From Caldilineaceae bacterium (GTDB taxonomy: Bacteria > Chloroflexota > Anaerolineae > Caldilineales > Caldilineaceae), in assembly GCA_022823185.1 (NCBI GenBank), contig JAJDXQ010000009.1, positions 1 to 64,000 of the forward strand: DNA of 64,000 bases, in the 5' to 3' direction. This document shows, piece by piece, positions 25,940 through 34,479 of the stretch. Numbering within the stretch: position 1 is the first letter of the stretch; each line of letters begins with the position of its first letter. The translations under genes and the position numbers were made by a program. The notes under the pieces are model-generated. The model did no database searches. It was not told the DNA's origin and saw only the letters and a program-made list of their open reading frames with translations.

Positions 25940-26550
25940 TGTGGTCTCTCCCCTACATGGGTGATCGAAAGGGCGTGTGGGGCGGTGGATTCGTTTGACC
26001 TGCAGCTTGCGGCGAGCGGAACGGGCTGGGCGAGGGCTTCGCTCACCGCGTCGGCGACCGTCTTGTTGGAGACGTCGCCCAGGCGCAGGATTTTGATTCC
26101 CAGACTGCCTTCGCGAGCGAATTCGCGGCTGATCTGCTCGGCAAGATGTATGCTGAGGGTTGGCGGCTGTGTGTCTGGGAGCGGGCGCCAGGTTTCTCTG
26201 ACGCGGAAGCCGGGAGGATAGGAGGCCATGAGTTCGAGCGTGCTGAGCAGGATGACCTGGGAGACGCCCTCCTCGGCGGCGGCCATGAGCAGGTTGTAGG
26301 TGCCGCGGGTGGCGGCATCGAGCTGCGCGCTTGCGTCCTCGCCGGGCTGGGGTTCCACGGAATGGACGATGGCGTCGATGTCCCGTGTGAGCAGGTTGGT
26401 CGAGCGGTCGTGGCCCAGCGCGGAGAGCACGAATTCGTGCTCAGTTTCGACATGCGTCCGCTCCGTGAGCCTGATTTCGTGGCCGCCGGCGAGGTGGTGG
26501 GCCAAGGCCGCGCTGCGGTCATGGCTGGCCGAGGTGATCAGTATCCGCAT
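25936..26550 (-). CDS. Short NAD(P)-binding SDR-like protein
   Basis: A protein of about 204 residues beginning MRILITSAS, with D-AIVHSVEP, a T-Y-NLLMAAAEEGV helix, and V-ILLSTLELM. It looks like the N-terminal Rossmann half of an extended SDR. The usual Gly-rich loop is replaced by T-S-ASHDRS, and no YxxxK is obvious, so it may be non-catalytic or a partner of the coupled downstream SDR protein. The start at 26550 has GAGGAAA upstream; the longer open frame to 26898 lies antisense-like over the permease gene and is rejected. Confidence 0.65.
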   Translation of the reverse strand: MRILITSASHDRSAALAHHLAGGHEIRLTERTHVETEHEFVLSALGHDRSTNLLTRDIDAIVHSVEPQPGEDASAQLDAATRGTYNLLMAAAEEGVSQVILLSTLELMASYPPGFRVRETWRPLPDTQPPTLSIHLAEQISREFAREGSLGIKILRLGDVSNKTVADAVSEALAQPVPLAASCRSNESTAPHALSITHVGERPQ

Positions 26551-26570
26551 AGAGTTTCCTCCTTGAGTGT

Positions 26571-27374
26571 TCAGGCCGACGCGCCGGAATAGAAGCGGAT
26601 TCCCACCCGCCAGAACCAGCGGGAGACCAGGAGTAGGGCGGCGGCCAGGGCGATGGTACCGAGGAGAGTTGAAGTGGTGATGCGCCCGCTGACGGCGGAG
26701 GCGGGCACAGTGGTGGCGAAGGCAACCGGTACGAGAAAGGTTAACACGGAGCGAAGCCAGGCGGGATAGATAGTGACGGGCCAGCGGCCCGCCTGCCACA
26801 TGCTCATGAAGATGACCTGGATGTTTTCGACCTTCACGAACCAGAATGCGCAGGTGCTGAGCATAAGCCAGAAGCTGTAGACGATCAAGCCGCCGCACAG
26901 GAGTGTGACGGCGAAGACCGCGGTCTCGGCAAGTCCGAGTCGGGTTCCGAGCCGGACGAGCGCGGTGGCAAGCACCGGAAGGGCGATGAGCACGTCGACC
27001 AGGCGCCAGATTTCGATGCGTTGGATGCTGACGAGGACCTGGGAGTCGGCGGGTTTTGTGAGGGTGAAGTCGAGCGTGCCCTGGCGAACTTGGTCCATGA
27101 ATTGGGTCATGGAGGGTCGGATGATGGTGCGAATGAGGCCGCCGATGAGGAAGTAGACGCCGATCAAGGCGAGAAGCTCTTCGGGCCGCCAGCCGCCCAG
27201 TGTGTCGGTATGGCTGAAGACGACGGCCAGCCCGCCAAGGGCGACGCTCAGATCGAGGGCGGACTGGATCATATTAATCCAAAAGTTGGCCCGGTATTCG
27301 AGTTCACCGAGTATGCCGACGCGGACGTAGGTGGCGAAAAGGCGAAAGTAGAACATGGTATCAATGGGAATCAA
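26571..27374 (-). CDS. ABC-2 type permease (second membrane subunit)
   Basis: A 267-residue integral membrane protein with six hydrophobic segments (ALDLSVALGGLAVVF, LLALIGVYFLIGGLI, VLIALPVLATALV, AVFAVTLLCGGLIVY and others) and the F-MDQVRQGTLDFTLTKP segment of the DUF990/ABC-2 family. It overlaps the upstream permease stop by four bases (TTGA), starting with TTG, or possibly at ATG 27356. With the neighbouring permease and ATPase it forms an exporter of unknown substrate. Confidence 0.8.
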   Translation of the reverse strand: MIPIDTMFYFRLFATYVRVGILGELEYRANFWINMIQSALDLSVALGGLAVVFSHTDTLGGWRPEELLALIGVYFLIGGLIRTIIRPSMTQFMDQVRQGTLDFTLTKPADSQVLVSIQRIEIWRLVDVLIALPVLATALVRLGTRLGLAETAVFAVTLLCGGLIVYSFWLMLSTCAFWFVKVENIQVIFMSMWQAGRWPVTIYPAWLRSVLTFLVPVAFATTVPASAVSGRITTSTLLGTIALAAALLLVSRWFWRVGIRFYSGASA

Positions 27375-28174
27375 GCGCCAAAGGCGGCGTAGCGTTTAAT
27401 GCCGGCGCGGTAGATGAATTGCATAAAGAGGTAGCCTGCGAGCAGCCAGAAAAGTTGCGCGCCGATGCCGATGAGCAGCTCTCTTGGCGTTATGCGCCCG
27501 AGCAGGAGCTCGACAGGGAAGGCGAGCATCCAGCGAAAGGGGAGGATGTCGGCGGCGCGCTGCACGATTTCCGGGAAGAGGGAGAGCGGGGCCAGCTTGC
27601 CGGAGAAGAAGAGGCCGACGACGATGTATGCCTGGTTCATGGCGTCGATGCGGGTAGTCCAGAAGGCGACCATGGCGAGCGACCACTCCCAGTAGAAGCG
27701 CATTAGGAAGGCGAGAATCAGCACGGGCACGAAGGCGGCCAGGGTCCAGGGGAGTGGCTGCCAGGTTGCTTCAAAGAACCAGGCCAGAAGGAGGGTGAGA
27801 GGCCCCATGACGGTCAGGGTCAGGAACTTGTAGCCGATGTTGTCGGCGATGTCGCTGTGGATGGGATGGATAGGCTTCAGGAGCATGACGGAGAAGAGGC
27901 CCATGCGAATCCGGTAAACGTATTCCCACATGATCCATGTAAAGGTGGCGTGGCTCACCATCATCATGGCGATGAAGTAGACGACGAAGTCATTGGTTTC
28001 GTAGCCGCCGACGGAACCGCCCTGCTGCTCGGAGACGGTACGCCAGACAACGAGATACATCAGGGGCTCGATGATGCCGCCCAGGAGCCAGATCAGCATC
28101 GCAATCCGATACTGGAACTGCACCATGAGCGCGGTGCGGAAATAGCCTTTGTAGATGGGATAGTAGGCGAACAT
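27371..28174 (-). CDS. ABC-2 type permease (first membrane subunit)
   Basis: A 267-residue polytopic membrane protein: MLIWLLGGIIEPLMYLVVW, F-VVYFIAMMMVSH, an ABC-2-like loop R-M-G-LFSVMLLKPIHPIHSDI, and two further long hydrophobic stretches. It is the partner of the following permease; together with the ATPase gene at 28289-29317 it forms a three-gene export system like those annotated as DUF990-type or multidrug transporters. The start ATG at 28174 is preceded by GGGAG. Confidence 0.8.
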   Translation of the reverse strand: MFAYYPIYKGYFRTALMVQFQYRIAMLIWLLGGIIEPLMYLVVWRTVSEQQGGSVGGYETNDFVVYFIAMMMVSHATFTWIMWEYVYRIRMGLFSVMLLKPIHPIHSDIADNIGYKFLTLTVMGPLTLLLAWFFEATWQPLPWTLAAFVPVLILAFLMRFYWEWSLAMVAFWTTRIDAMNQAYIVVGLFFSGKLAPLSLFPEIVQRAADILPFRWMLAFPVELLLGRITPRELLIGIGAQLFWLLAGYLFMQFIYRAGIKRYAAFGA

Positions 28175-28288
28175 GCGCGTGCAGGGGTCTCCCTTCCCCT
28201 AATGGGTTCGGAGCCGAAAAGTCAGGTCTGTGCGGCCTGCGGCGACGGCCGAGAAGATTGGCGGGGCGATATCATTCCAAGTGCCCTG

Positions 28289-29317
28289 TTATTCGCTGGG
28301 CGGGCGCTGCGAGTCCGAATTATCCAACGGGGTGGGGGACTGACTGAAGACATGCTCGATCACGTCTTCGATAGGCGGATCCTGCACGGTCAAATCAGAT
28401 ACCTCCAACTCCGCCAGGAGACGGCCGGTGACGGAGGCGGTCTCGGCTTTCGGAATTCGCAGGGTGACGCGGCCTTCGCTGTGGGCCATGAGCTCGCCGT
28501 ACTGCGCCAGAGGCTGGCCGCCGGCGCCGTTGTGGAGTTCCACTTCGACTGTCTTGAAAGGGGCAAAACGATCGGCAAGGCCAGTGAGTTCGCCATCATA
28601 GAGCAGCTTGCCATGGTGGATGACGATCACGCGCTTGCATAGCGCTTCGACGTCGGCCATGTAGTGGCTGGTCAGCAGGACGGTTGCGCCTGTGCGCATA
28701 TTGTAGTCAGTAATGAACTGACGGATACGGCGCTGCATGGTGACATCGAGTCCGATGGTGGGTTCGTCGAGGAAGAGGACCGAGGGGCGGTGGAGAAGCG
28801 CGGCCGCGATTTCGCATTTCATGCGTTCGCCGAGCGAGAGATTGCGGGTAGGCTTTTGCAGCAGGGGCTCCAGATCCAGCAGGTCAGTCAGTTCGTCAAC
28901 GCCCAGGCGGAATTGCGGTTCAGGGATGCGGTAGACGGCGCGATTGAGCTCGAATGTGTCGATGACGGGGATGTCCCACAGGAGCTGGTTGCGCTGGCCC
29001 ATTACGAGGGTCATCCGGCGCAGATAGTCGCGGTTGCGCTCCCAGGGGCGGAAGCCGAGCACGGTTGCGCTGCCGGCGGTGGGATGGAGGAGGCCGGACA
29101 GCATCTTCAGGGTAGTGGTTTTGCCGGCTCCGTTGGGCCCGAGAAAGCCGACGATTTCCCCTTCGTTGACGGAGAAGGAGATGCTGTCAACGGCTTGAAC
29201 CGCGCGCGTTTTGCGCTTGACGAGGCTGCGCATGGCAGCGACCAGGCCCGCTTCGCGTTCATTGACAGTGTAAACCTTGCTCAGTTGATCGATGTGAATG
29301 ACAGAGTCTTGTTCCAC
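28289..29317 (-). CDS. ABC transporter ATP-binding subunit (exporter type)
   Basis: The 342-residue protein has Walker A GPNGAGKTT, Q-loop V-MGQRNQLLWD, signature LSLGERMKCEIAA, Walker B VLFLDEP and switch H in LLTSHYM. The C-terminal ~90 residues form the extra regulatory part seen in NatA/ABC-2 ATPases. It energises the two permeases encoded downstream. It starts with GTG seven bases after the stop of the M16-like gene. The substrate is unknown. Confidence 0.9.
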   Translation of the reverse strand: MEQDSVIHIDQLSKVYTVNEREAGLVAAMRSLVKRKTRAVQAVDSISFSVNEGEIVGFLGPNGAGKTTTLKMLSGLLHPTAGSATVLGFRPWERNRDYLRRMTLVMGQRNQLLWDIPVIDTFELNRAVYRIPEPQFRLGVDELTDLLDLEPLLQKPTRNLSLGERMKCEIAAALLHRPSVLFLDEPTIGLDVTMQRRIRQFITDYNMRTGATVLLTSHYMADVEALCKRVIVIHHGKLLYDGELTGLADRFAPFKTVEVELHNGAGGQPLAQYGELMAHSEGRVTLRIPKAETASVTGRLLAELEVSDLTVQDPPIEDVIEHVFSQSPTPLDNSDSQRPPSE

Positions 29318-29323
29318 GGTAGA

Positions 29324-30667
29324 TCAGTTTCCGTTGGCGTCGGGGCCGGCGGTCACGAGTGTATAGGAGTCTGTGCGCAGGTATTGGGCGGCCACACGCT
29401 GCACGTCCTCCTGGGTGATGGCGTTTATGCGTTCCTGGTAGGTCTGCAGGTAGTCCAGGCCGAGGCCGTACCATTCCATATTCAGAAGGATGGACGCCAC
29501 GCCGTCGTTTGTCTCGAGGCGCAGGGGAAGCGTGCCGGTCATGTTGGCGATGCTGTCGGAGAGTTCTTCGTCGCTGACCGGTTCGCTGCCCAGGCGTTCG
29601 AATTCGTTCAAGATGCTGTCGACGGCCTGGTCCACGTTCTGGGGGTTGACGCCGGCGAAGGCCACCCACGGGCCGACGCCGATGTCGGCGTCGAGCGCGC
29701 TGTAGCTGTAGTAGGCCAGGCCCTGCCGTTCGCGCACGTTTTCCCCGAGCCGCCCCATCATGCCGAACTGGCCGAGGATGTTGTTGGCGACCTGCACGGC
29801 ATGGTAGTCGGGATGGTTGCGGGGGATGGCGAGGCAGCCGATGACAACATCAGACTGGACTTTGCCGGGCATGGGGAAGGATTTGCGCTGGATGCCATTC
29901 GCGCCGGTGACCGGGGGGATGGTGTCGGCGGGGGGCGGTGGTTCCGCGCCGGAACTCCAGCCGCCGAAGTGGGATTCCAACAGGGCCACGACATCTTCCG
30001 GATCGACGTCGCCGCTGACGACGATGATTGCCTGGTTCGGGTGGTAGTGATCACGGTGGAAGCCGGCGGCATCGTCACGGCTGATTTCGCGGACGGTTTC
30101 GATATAGCCGGAGGTGGGCAGGGCGTAGGGGTGGTCTCCGTAGATCATTTCGTTGAAACGGCGGTAGGAGACGCTACGCGTACTCTGTTCCCGCTCCTGC
30201 AGGCGCACGAGCCACTGGCCGCGCACGCGTTCGATATGTTCCGCGGGGAAGGTTGGCCGCTGCAGAATGTCGGCCAGGATTTCCACGATGAGCGGGAAGT
30301 CTTCCACGAGGCTTTCGCTGCCAAAGTTGGTCGTATGGGAGCCGCCGCCGACGCTGATGCTGGCGCCGACCGATTCCACGGCTTCATTGTAGCGGTCAAA
30401 GTCATAGTTGGCGCTGCCGCGGCTCAGGAGGGAGGCGGTAAAGGAGGCCAGCCCGGTGAGCCCGGGCGGTTCATTCACGCTGCCGGCGCGTAGACATCCT
30501 TCCAGCATGACGACGGGCGCGGAAGGGTTGGGGCGGACGAGAACGGTAATGCCGTTTGCAGTTTGGACGCGGTGAATTGTCTCGGGGCCGACTGTGGGCT
30601 GTCCGCTCCGGGCGGCGTGAGCGGATGCAGAGCGACCGGGGAAGTGTAGCGACGGAATCTTGTTCAT
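29324..30667 (-). CDS. M16-family peptidase-like protein lacking the zinc site
   Basis: The 447-residue protein has the two-domain M16 layout (V-LVRPNPSAPVV, GSVNEPPGLTGLASF, FHRDHYHPNQAIIVVSGDV, L-G-ENVRERQGLAYYSYS). The signature HxxEH expected just after the GxxH-like loop is replaced by G-LTGLASFTASL, so zinc ligands are missing. In bacteria such inactive subunits usually partner an active M16 protein encoded alongside; none is present here (neighbours are holA and an ABC ATPase). It is probably a structural subunit. Confidence 0.75.
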   Translation of the reverse strand: MNKIPSLHFPGRSASAHAARSGQPTVGPETIHRVQTANGITVLVRPNPSAPVVMLEGCLRAGSVNEPPGLTGLASFTASLLSRGSANYDFDRYNEAVESVGASISVGGGSHTTNFGSESLVEDFPLIVEILADILQRPTFPAEHIERVRGQWLVRLQEREQSTRSVSYRRFNEMIYGDHPYALPTSGYIETVREISRDDAAGFHRDHYHPNQAIIVVSGDVDPEDVVALLESHFGGWSSGAEPPPPADTIPPVTGANGIQRKSFPMPGKVQSDVVIGCLAIPRNHPDYHAVQVANNILGQFGMMGRLGENVRERQGLAYYSYSALDADIGVGPWVAFAGVNPQNVDQAVDSILNEFERLGSEPVSDEELSDSIANMTGTLPLRLETNDGVASILLNMEWYGLGLDYLQTYQERINAITQEDVQRVAAQYLRTDSYTLVTAGPDANGN

Positions 30668-30683
30668 CAGGTGTAACGTTCCT

Positions 30684-31718
30684 CTATCGGGGTTGTGTAA
30701 GTTCGGCCACGAGGATGTCGAGTTCGGTATTGGGGTCTGCGCCGGTCTTCATGGCGAAGTCGGAGGAGAGGAGCCGATCGAGAATGCCTTCCAGCTGCGT
30801 GATGGCGTAGTTGCGGCTCTGCGCCATGGCTTTTTTGACGGGAAAAGGGTTCTCGCCAACGCGGCCGGCGATGTCATACTCGTTGCCGGGCGCGCGCGCG
30901 GATTCGTCTTTCACTTTGAGCATGATGCGGTACTGCCTGGTGATCATGGTCAGGAGGTAGAAAGGGTTGGCGTCGCTGCGCCGCAGCTCGTAGAGCGCCC
31001 GCATCGCTTTGCGGCCATCGCGCTGGCCGATGGCGTCGGTCAGGTCCCAGATGAGCGCCTCGCTGGTATCGCTTACGAGGCGTTGCACGTCGGCGGCCGT
31101 GATGGTCCTGCCGCTGGCATAGGCGCGGAGCTTATCGAGTTCGAGCGTCAGGCGGCGGAGGTCGGCGCCGACATAGGTTGCCAGCAGTTGCACAGCTCTA
31201 CTTTCGATGGCGACGCCATCCTGTTTGGCGGTCTGGGCGAGCCAGCCTGGCAGGGCGCGGGCATCGGGTGTGTTCAGTTGTTCGATGGCAAGGCATCCGT
31301 CTTTGCTCAGTTGCTCGAGCCCGGCCAGGTCTTTCAGTCCTCGCCAGACGGCGCGCCTTCTGTCGAGCTTTTCTTCGATAAAGACAAGGTCATTGGAGAC
31401 AGACGGGCCGGCCAGCCCTGCGAGAATCTGTCGCGCTTCGTCCTGCCCGGCATTGTTCGGTGCTTTGGCTGTGCCGAGGCGGGATTCTAGGTGGGTCAGG
31501 TAGCCGCGCACGATGATCAGGCGGCGGTCGGCGAGAAAGGGCATGGCGCCGGCATGGTAGAGGATTTCGGCTGCATCGGCGCGTGCGCCATCCAGTTCAG
31601 CGATGTTCAGGGAGGCTGTTTCGGCGTTGCCGAGCGCCTGCTTCAACTGGCGCAGGCGCTGCCCCAGCAGAAACTCATCGGGGGCAAGGAAGAGATAGTT
31701 GGTCAAGGCGGAATCCAA
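30684..31718 (-). CDS. holA: DNA polymerase III subunit delta
   Basis: The 344-residue protein fits HolA: an N-terminal Y-LFLAPDEFLLGQ, A-MPFLADRRLIIVRG, then an AAA+-like lid (LPGWLAQTAKQDGV, Y-VGADLRRLTLELDKL) and a C-terminal collar helix set (F-YLLTMITRQYRIML). It is the clamp-loader subunit that opens the sliding clamp during replication. The start appears to be TTG at 31718; no good ATG is close. The downstream M16-like gene follows after 16 bases. Confidence 0.85.
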   Translation of the reverse strand: MDSALTNYLFLAPDEFLLGQRLRQLKQALGNAETASLNIAELDGARADAAEILYHAGAMPFLADRRLIIVRGYLTHLESRLGTAKAPNNAGQDEARQILAGLAGPSVSNDLVFIEEKLDRRRAVWRGLKDLAGLEQLSKDGCLAIEQLNTPDARALPGWLAQTAKQDGVAIESRAVQLLATYVGADLRRLTLELDKLRAYASGRTITAADVQRLVSDTSEALIWDLTDAIGQRDGRKAMRALYELRRSDANPFYLLTMITRQYRIMLKVKDESARAPGNEYDIAGRVGENPFPVKKAMAQSRNYAITQLEGILDRLLSSDFAMKTGADPNTELDILVAELTQPR

Positions 31719-31739
31719 CTCAGTGGGCAGTGCGGTTAT

Positions 31740-32318
31740 TCATTGCAGCGCCGCGAAGGTGATGCGATAGGCCTGCCCGCGGCGCACGGGCGCGACATTT
31801 ACGTGCCCGAGGTCTCCGGTCGGGATACGGGTCGTCAGCCGCTGAAGCCTCATTCCAAGCGGCCGCGAAATCAGAAGGGCAAGGGTCATGAGGCCGGCGG
31901 TCCAGGTCATTCTGTCAAGGGGCAAGCCGCTGCCGTCGGGCTGGCGGCGTCCCGCGGGCTGTACTGCCGGGTCTTGCGATTCGGCGCCGCCGGAAGTGAG
32001 GCGGCGCGAACTTTGCCAATTGAAGCTGCCGAGAAAGGCAGCCGCTGTCACGAGAAGGATACTGGTGGTCAGGTTGGTGCCGCAGTTCGGATGGAAGGCC
32101 AACTGCTCCTCGCCGTTCTGGAGGCGCCGCACAGCTTCGCCGACTGCCTCTTCAATCGCTTTGATGGGCAGTTGCCCGTAGAGCGTGAAGCCCCAGGGAT
32201 CGCTCATACCGGCAAAGACGCGGCGGGGGTAACTGGCCGTCAGAAGATGAATGGTGGCGTGTTCGATCGCGTGATGCTGTCTGGTTTGCTGGAGGATGGA
32301 GGCGAAGGCCCCAGGCAT
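31740..32318 (-). CDS. DUF6391-like membrane protein
   Basis: A 192-residue protein with HAIEHATIHLL near the N-terminus, E-QLAFHPNCGTN followed by a hydrophobic segment (ILLVTAAAFLG), and a second hydrophobic segment (TAGLMTLALLIS). The His-rich HAIEHATIH and HPNCGTN blocks look like a metal or active site and are the mark of the DUF6391 group; no function is known. It sits between tkt and holA with very short gaps. Confidence 0.6.
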   Translation of the reverse strand: MPGAFASILQQTRQHHAIEHATIHLLTASYPRRVFAGMSDPWGFTLYGQLPIKAIEEAVGEAVRRLQNGEEQLAFHPNCGTNLTTSILLVTAAAFLGSFNWQSSRRLTSGGAESQDPAVQPAGRRQPDGSGLPLDRMTWTAGLMTLALLISRPLGMRLQRLTTRIPTGDLGHVNVAPVRRGQAYRITFAALQ

Positions 32319-32324
32319 ACGCGG

Positions 32325-34397
32325 TTACCCTTCCAGAAGCACGCGGGCGGCGCTGACGACGGCTTCGACGGTGAGGCCCAGATTGGCATAAACGTCCTGC
32401 TGGGGCGCGCTGGCGCCGAAGCGGTTGATTCCGATGGCTGCGCCGCGGGCGGGATTGTTGCCGACCCAGCGCTCCCAGCCCTGGGTGACGCCGGCTTCGA
32501 CGGAGAGTTTAAGGGCGTTCTCCGGCAGTACTTCCTGCTGGTAGGCGGGCGGCTGCGCGGCGAAGAGCTCCCAGCTGGGCAGGCTGACGACGCGTACGGC
32601 GGCTCCGTCTTTGGCGAGGCGCCGGGCGGCGTCGTAGGCGAGCTCCAGTTCGCTGCCGGAGGCGATAAGGGCCATTTCGGGCGCGGAGCCGGTTGCGCCG
32701 TTGCTCTGGAAGAAGACATATCCGCCCTGGGCCGCGCCACCGGCTGCGGCAATGCCAGCGGCGGTGCGATCGTAAACGGGCAGATTCTGGCGGGAAAGGA
32801 TAAGCGCGGTGGGTCCGCTCTTATTTTTCAGCGCGGCTTTCCAGGCTTGGGCCACCTCGTTGGCGTCGGCGGGTCGGATGACGGTGAGGTTTGGGATGGC
32901 GCGCAGCGCGGCCACCTGTTCGACGGGCTGATGGGTGGGGCCGTCCTCGCCGACGCCGATGCTGTCGTGGGTGAAGATGTATATGACCGGCACGCCCATG
33001 AGGGCGGCGAGGCGGACGCTGGCGCGCATATAGTCGCTGAAGACGAGGAAGGTGCCGCCGTAGGGGATGACACCGCCGTGCAGGGCCATGCCGCTGAGGA
33101 CGGCGCCCATACCGTGTTCGCGAACGCCGAAGCGGAAGTTGCGGCCGCTGTAGGAATCGGGCTGAAAGTCAGGGCTGCCGCTGATGATAGTCTTGTTGCT
33201 GGGCGCGAGATCGGCACTGCCGCCGATGAGGTTGGTGATGACGGGCGCGAGGGCGTTGAGCGTATCGCCGCTGGCATTGCGGGTGGCGGCGCTGCCGCCG
33301 GCTTCGAAGGCGGGCAGGGCGTCCTCCCAGCCGTCGGGCAGCGCTCCCTGGAGCATTGCGCTGAGCTGGGCGGCGAGGTCGGGGTGGTCGGCGGTGTAGG
33401 CATCCCAAAGGGCGCTGTCGTCGGATTCGAGCCTCTTGCCGCGCTCGACAGCCTGGAGGCAGAAGTCGCGCACGTCGTCGGGCAGAAAGAAGGGCGGCTG
33501 CTGCGGCCATTCGAGGTTGGCCTTGGTCTGGGCGACCTCTTCGTCGGGCAGGGCGTCGCTGTGCATATCGGGCTCGCCCTGTTTGGGCGCGCCGAAGCCG
33601 ATGACGGTGGCGCAGCCGATGAGGCTGGGGCGGGGGTCCTGTTTGGCGGCGGCGATGGCGGCATCGACCGCGGCGCCGTCCATGCCGTCTACTTTGAGGA
33701 CGTGCCAGCCGTAGGCCTCGAAGCGCTGGTACTGGTCTTCAGTGAAGGCCAGATCGGTGTAACCGTCAATGGTGACGCGGTTGTCGTCGTAGAGATAGAT
33801 CAGTTTGCCGAGACGCAGGTGGCCGGCCAGGCTGGCCGCCTCCTGGGCGACGCCTTCCATGAGGTCGCCGTCGCTTACGATGGCGTAGATGTGGTGCGAT
33901 ACGACGTCGTAGCCGGGCCGGTTGAAGGTGGCGGCGAGCCACTGTTCGGCGATGGCCATGCCGACGCCGTTGGCGAAGCCCTGTCCCAGGGGGCCGGTGG
34001 TGGTCTCGACACCGGGTGCGTGGCCGTACTCTGGATGGCCGGGGGTCATGCTGCCGTACTGGCGGAAGTTCTTGAGCTCCTGGAGCGGGAGATCGTAGCC
34101 GGTCAGGTGGAGTAAGGAATAGAGTAGCATGGATCCGTGACCGGCGCTGAGGATGAAGCGGTCGCGGTTGTGCCAGCTGGGGTTGGCCGGATTGTAGCGC
34201 AGATGTCTGCGCCAGAGTGTCAACGCGGCAGTGGCCATGCCCATGGGCAGACCGGCGTGTCCCGAGTTGGCCGCCTGCACGGCGTCCAGGGCGAGCATGC
34301 GAATTGTGTTGACTACATTTTCTTCCAGTTCCGGGTCGAGGGCGGCGCTTTCGAAAGGCAGGGAGGCGGCGCCCTGGCCGTTGGTATTGGGTGACAT
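32325..34397 (-). CDS. tkt: Transketolase
   Basis: A full-length 690-residue protein: N-terminal [42 protein letters not shown], thiamine-diphosphate motif V-SDGDLMEG...DDN, second-domain [20 protein letters not shown], and the C-terminal sugar-phosphate domain. It transfers two-carbon units between sugar phosphates in the pentose-phosphate or Calvin-type cycle. One difference: the fourth residue of NSGHPG is Ala here (NSGHAG). It starts with ATG at 34397 and is followed seven bases later by the DUF6391 gene. Confidence 0.95.
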   Translation of the reverse strand: MSPNTNGQGAASLPFESAALDPELEENVVNTIRMLALDAVQAANSGHAGLPMGMATAALTLWRRHLRYNPANPSWHNRDRFILSAGHGSMLLYSLLHLTGYDLPLQELKNFRQYGSMTPGHPEYGHAPGVETTTGPLGQGFANGVGMAIAEQWLAATFNRPGYDVVSHHIYAIVSDGDLMEGVAQEAASLAGHLRLGKLIYLYDDNRVTIDGYTDLAFTEDQYQRFEAYGWHVLKVDGMDGAAVDAAIAAAKQDPRPSLIGCATVIGFGAPKQGEPDMHSDALPDEEVAQTKANLEWPQQPPFFLPDDVRDFCLQAVERGKRLESDDSALWDAYTADHPDLAAQLSAMLQGALPDGWEDALPAFEAGGSAATRNASGDTLNALAPVITNLIGGSADLAPSNKTIISGSPDFQPDSYSGRNFRFGVREHGMGAVLSGMALHGGVIPYGGTFLVFSDYMRASVRLAALMGVPVIYIFTHDSIGVGEDGPTHQPVEQVAALRAIPNLTVIRPADANEVAQAWKAALKNKSGPTALILSRQNLPVYDRTAAGIAAAGGAAQGGYVFFQSNGATGSAPEMALIASGSELELAYDAARRLAKDGAAVRVVSLPSWELFAAQPPAYQQEVLPENALKLSVEAGVTQGWERWVGNNPARGAAIGINRFGASAPQQDVYANLGLTVEAVVSAARVLLEG

Positions 34398-34479
34398 CGG
34401 TGGCAGAATCCTTAGCGTGAATGGTAACTGACAGCCGGCGGCGGGTTAAGAAGGCCTTGGCCGCGGAGATTACTTTGGA

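Noticed and set aside
28664..30493. 609-codon open frame on the + strand
   Set aside because: It is antisense to the ABC ATPase and M16-like genes, with no recognisable domain.
31491..34115. 874-codon open frame on the + strand
   Set aside because: It lies antisense to tkt, the DUF6391 gene and holA, which have clear protein signatures; it is a high-GC shadow frame.
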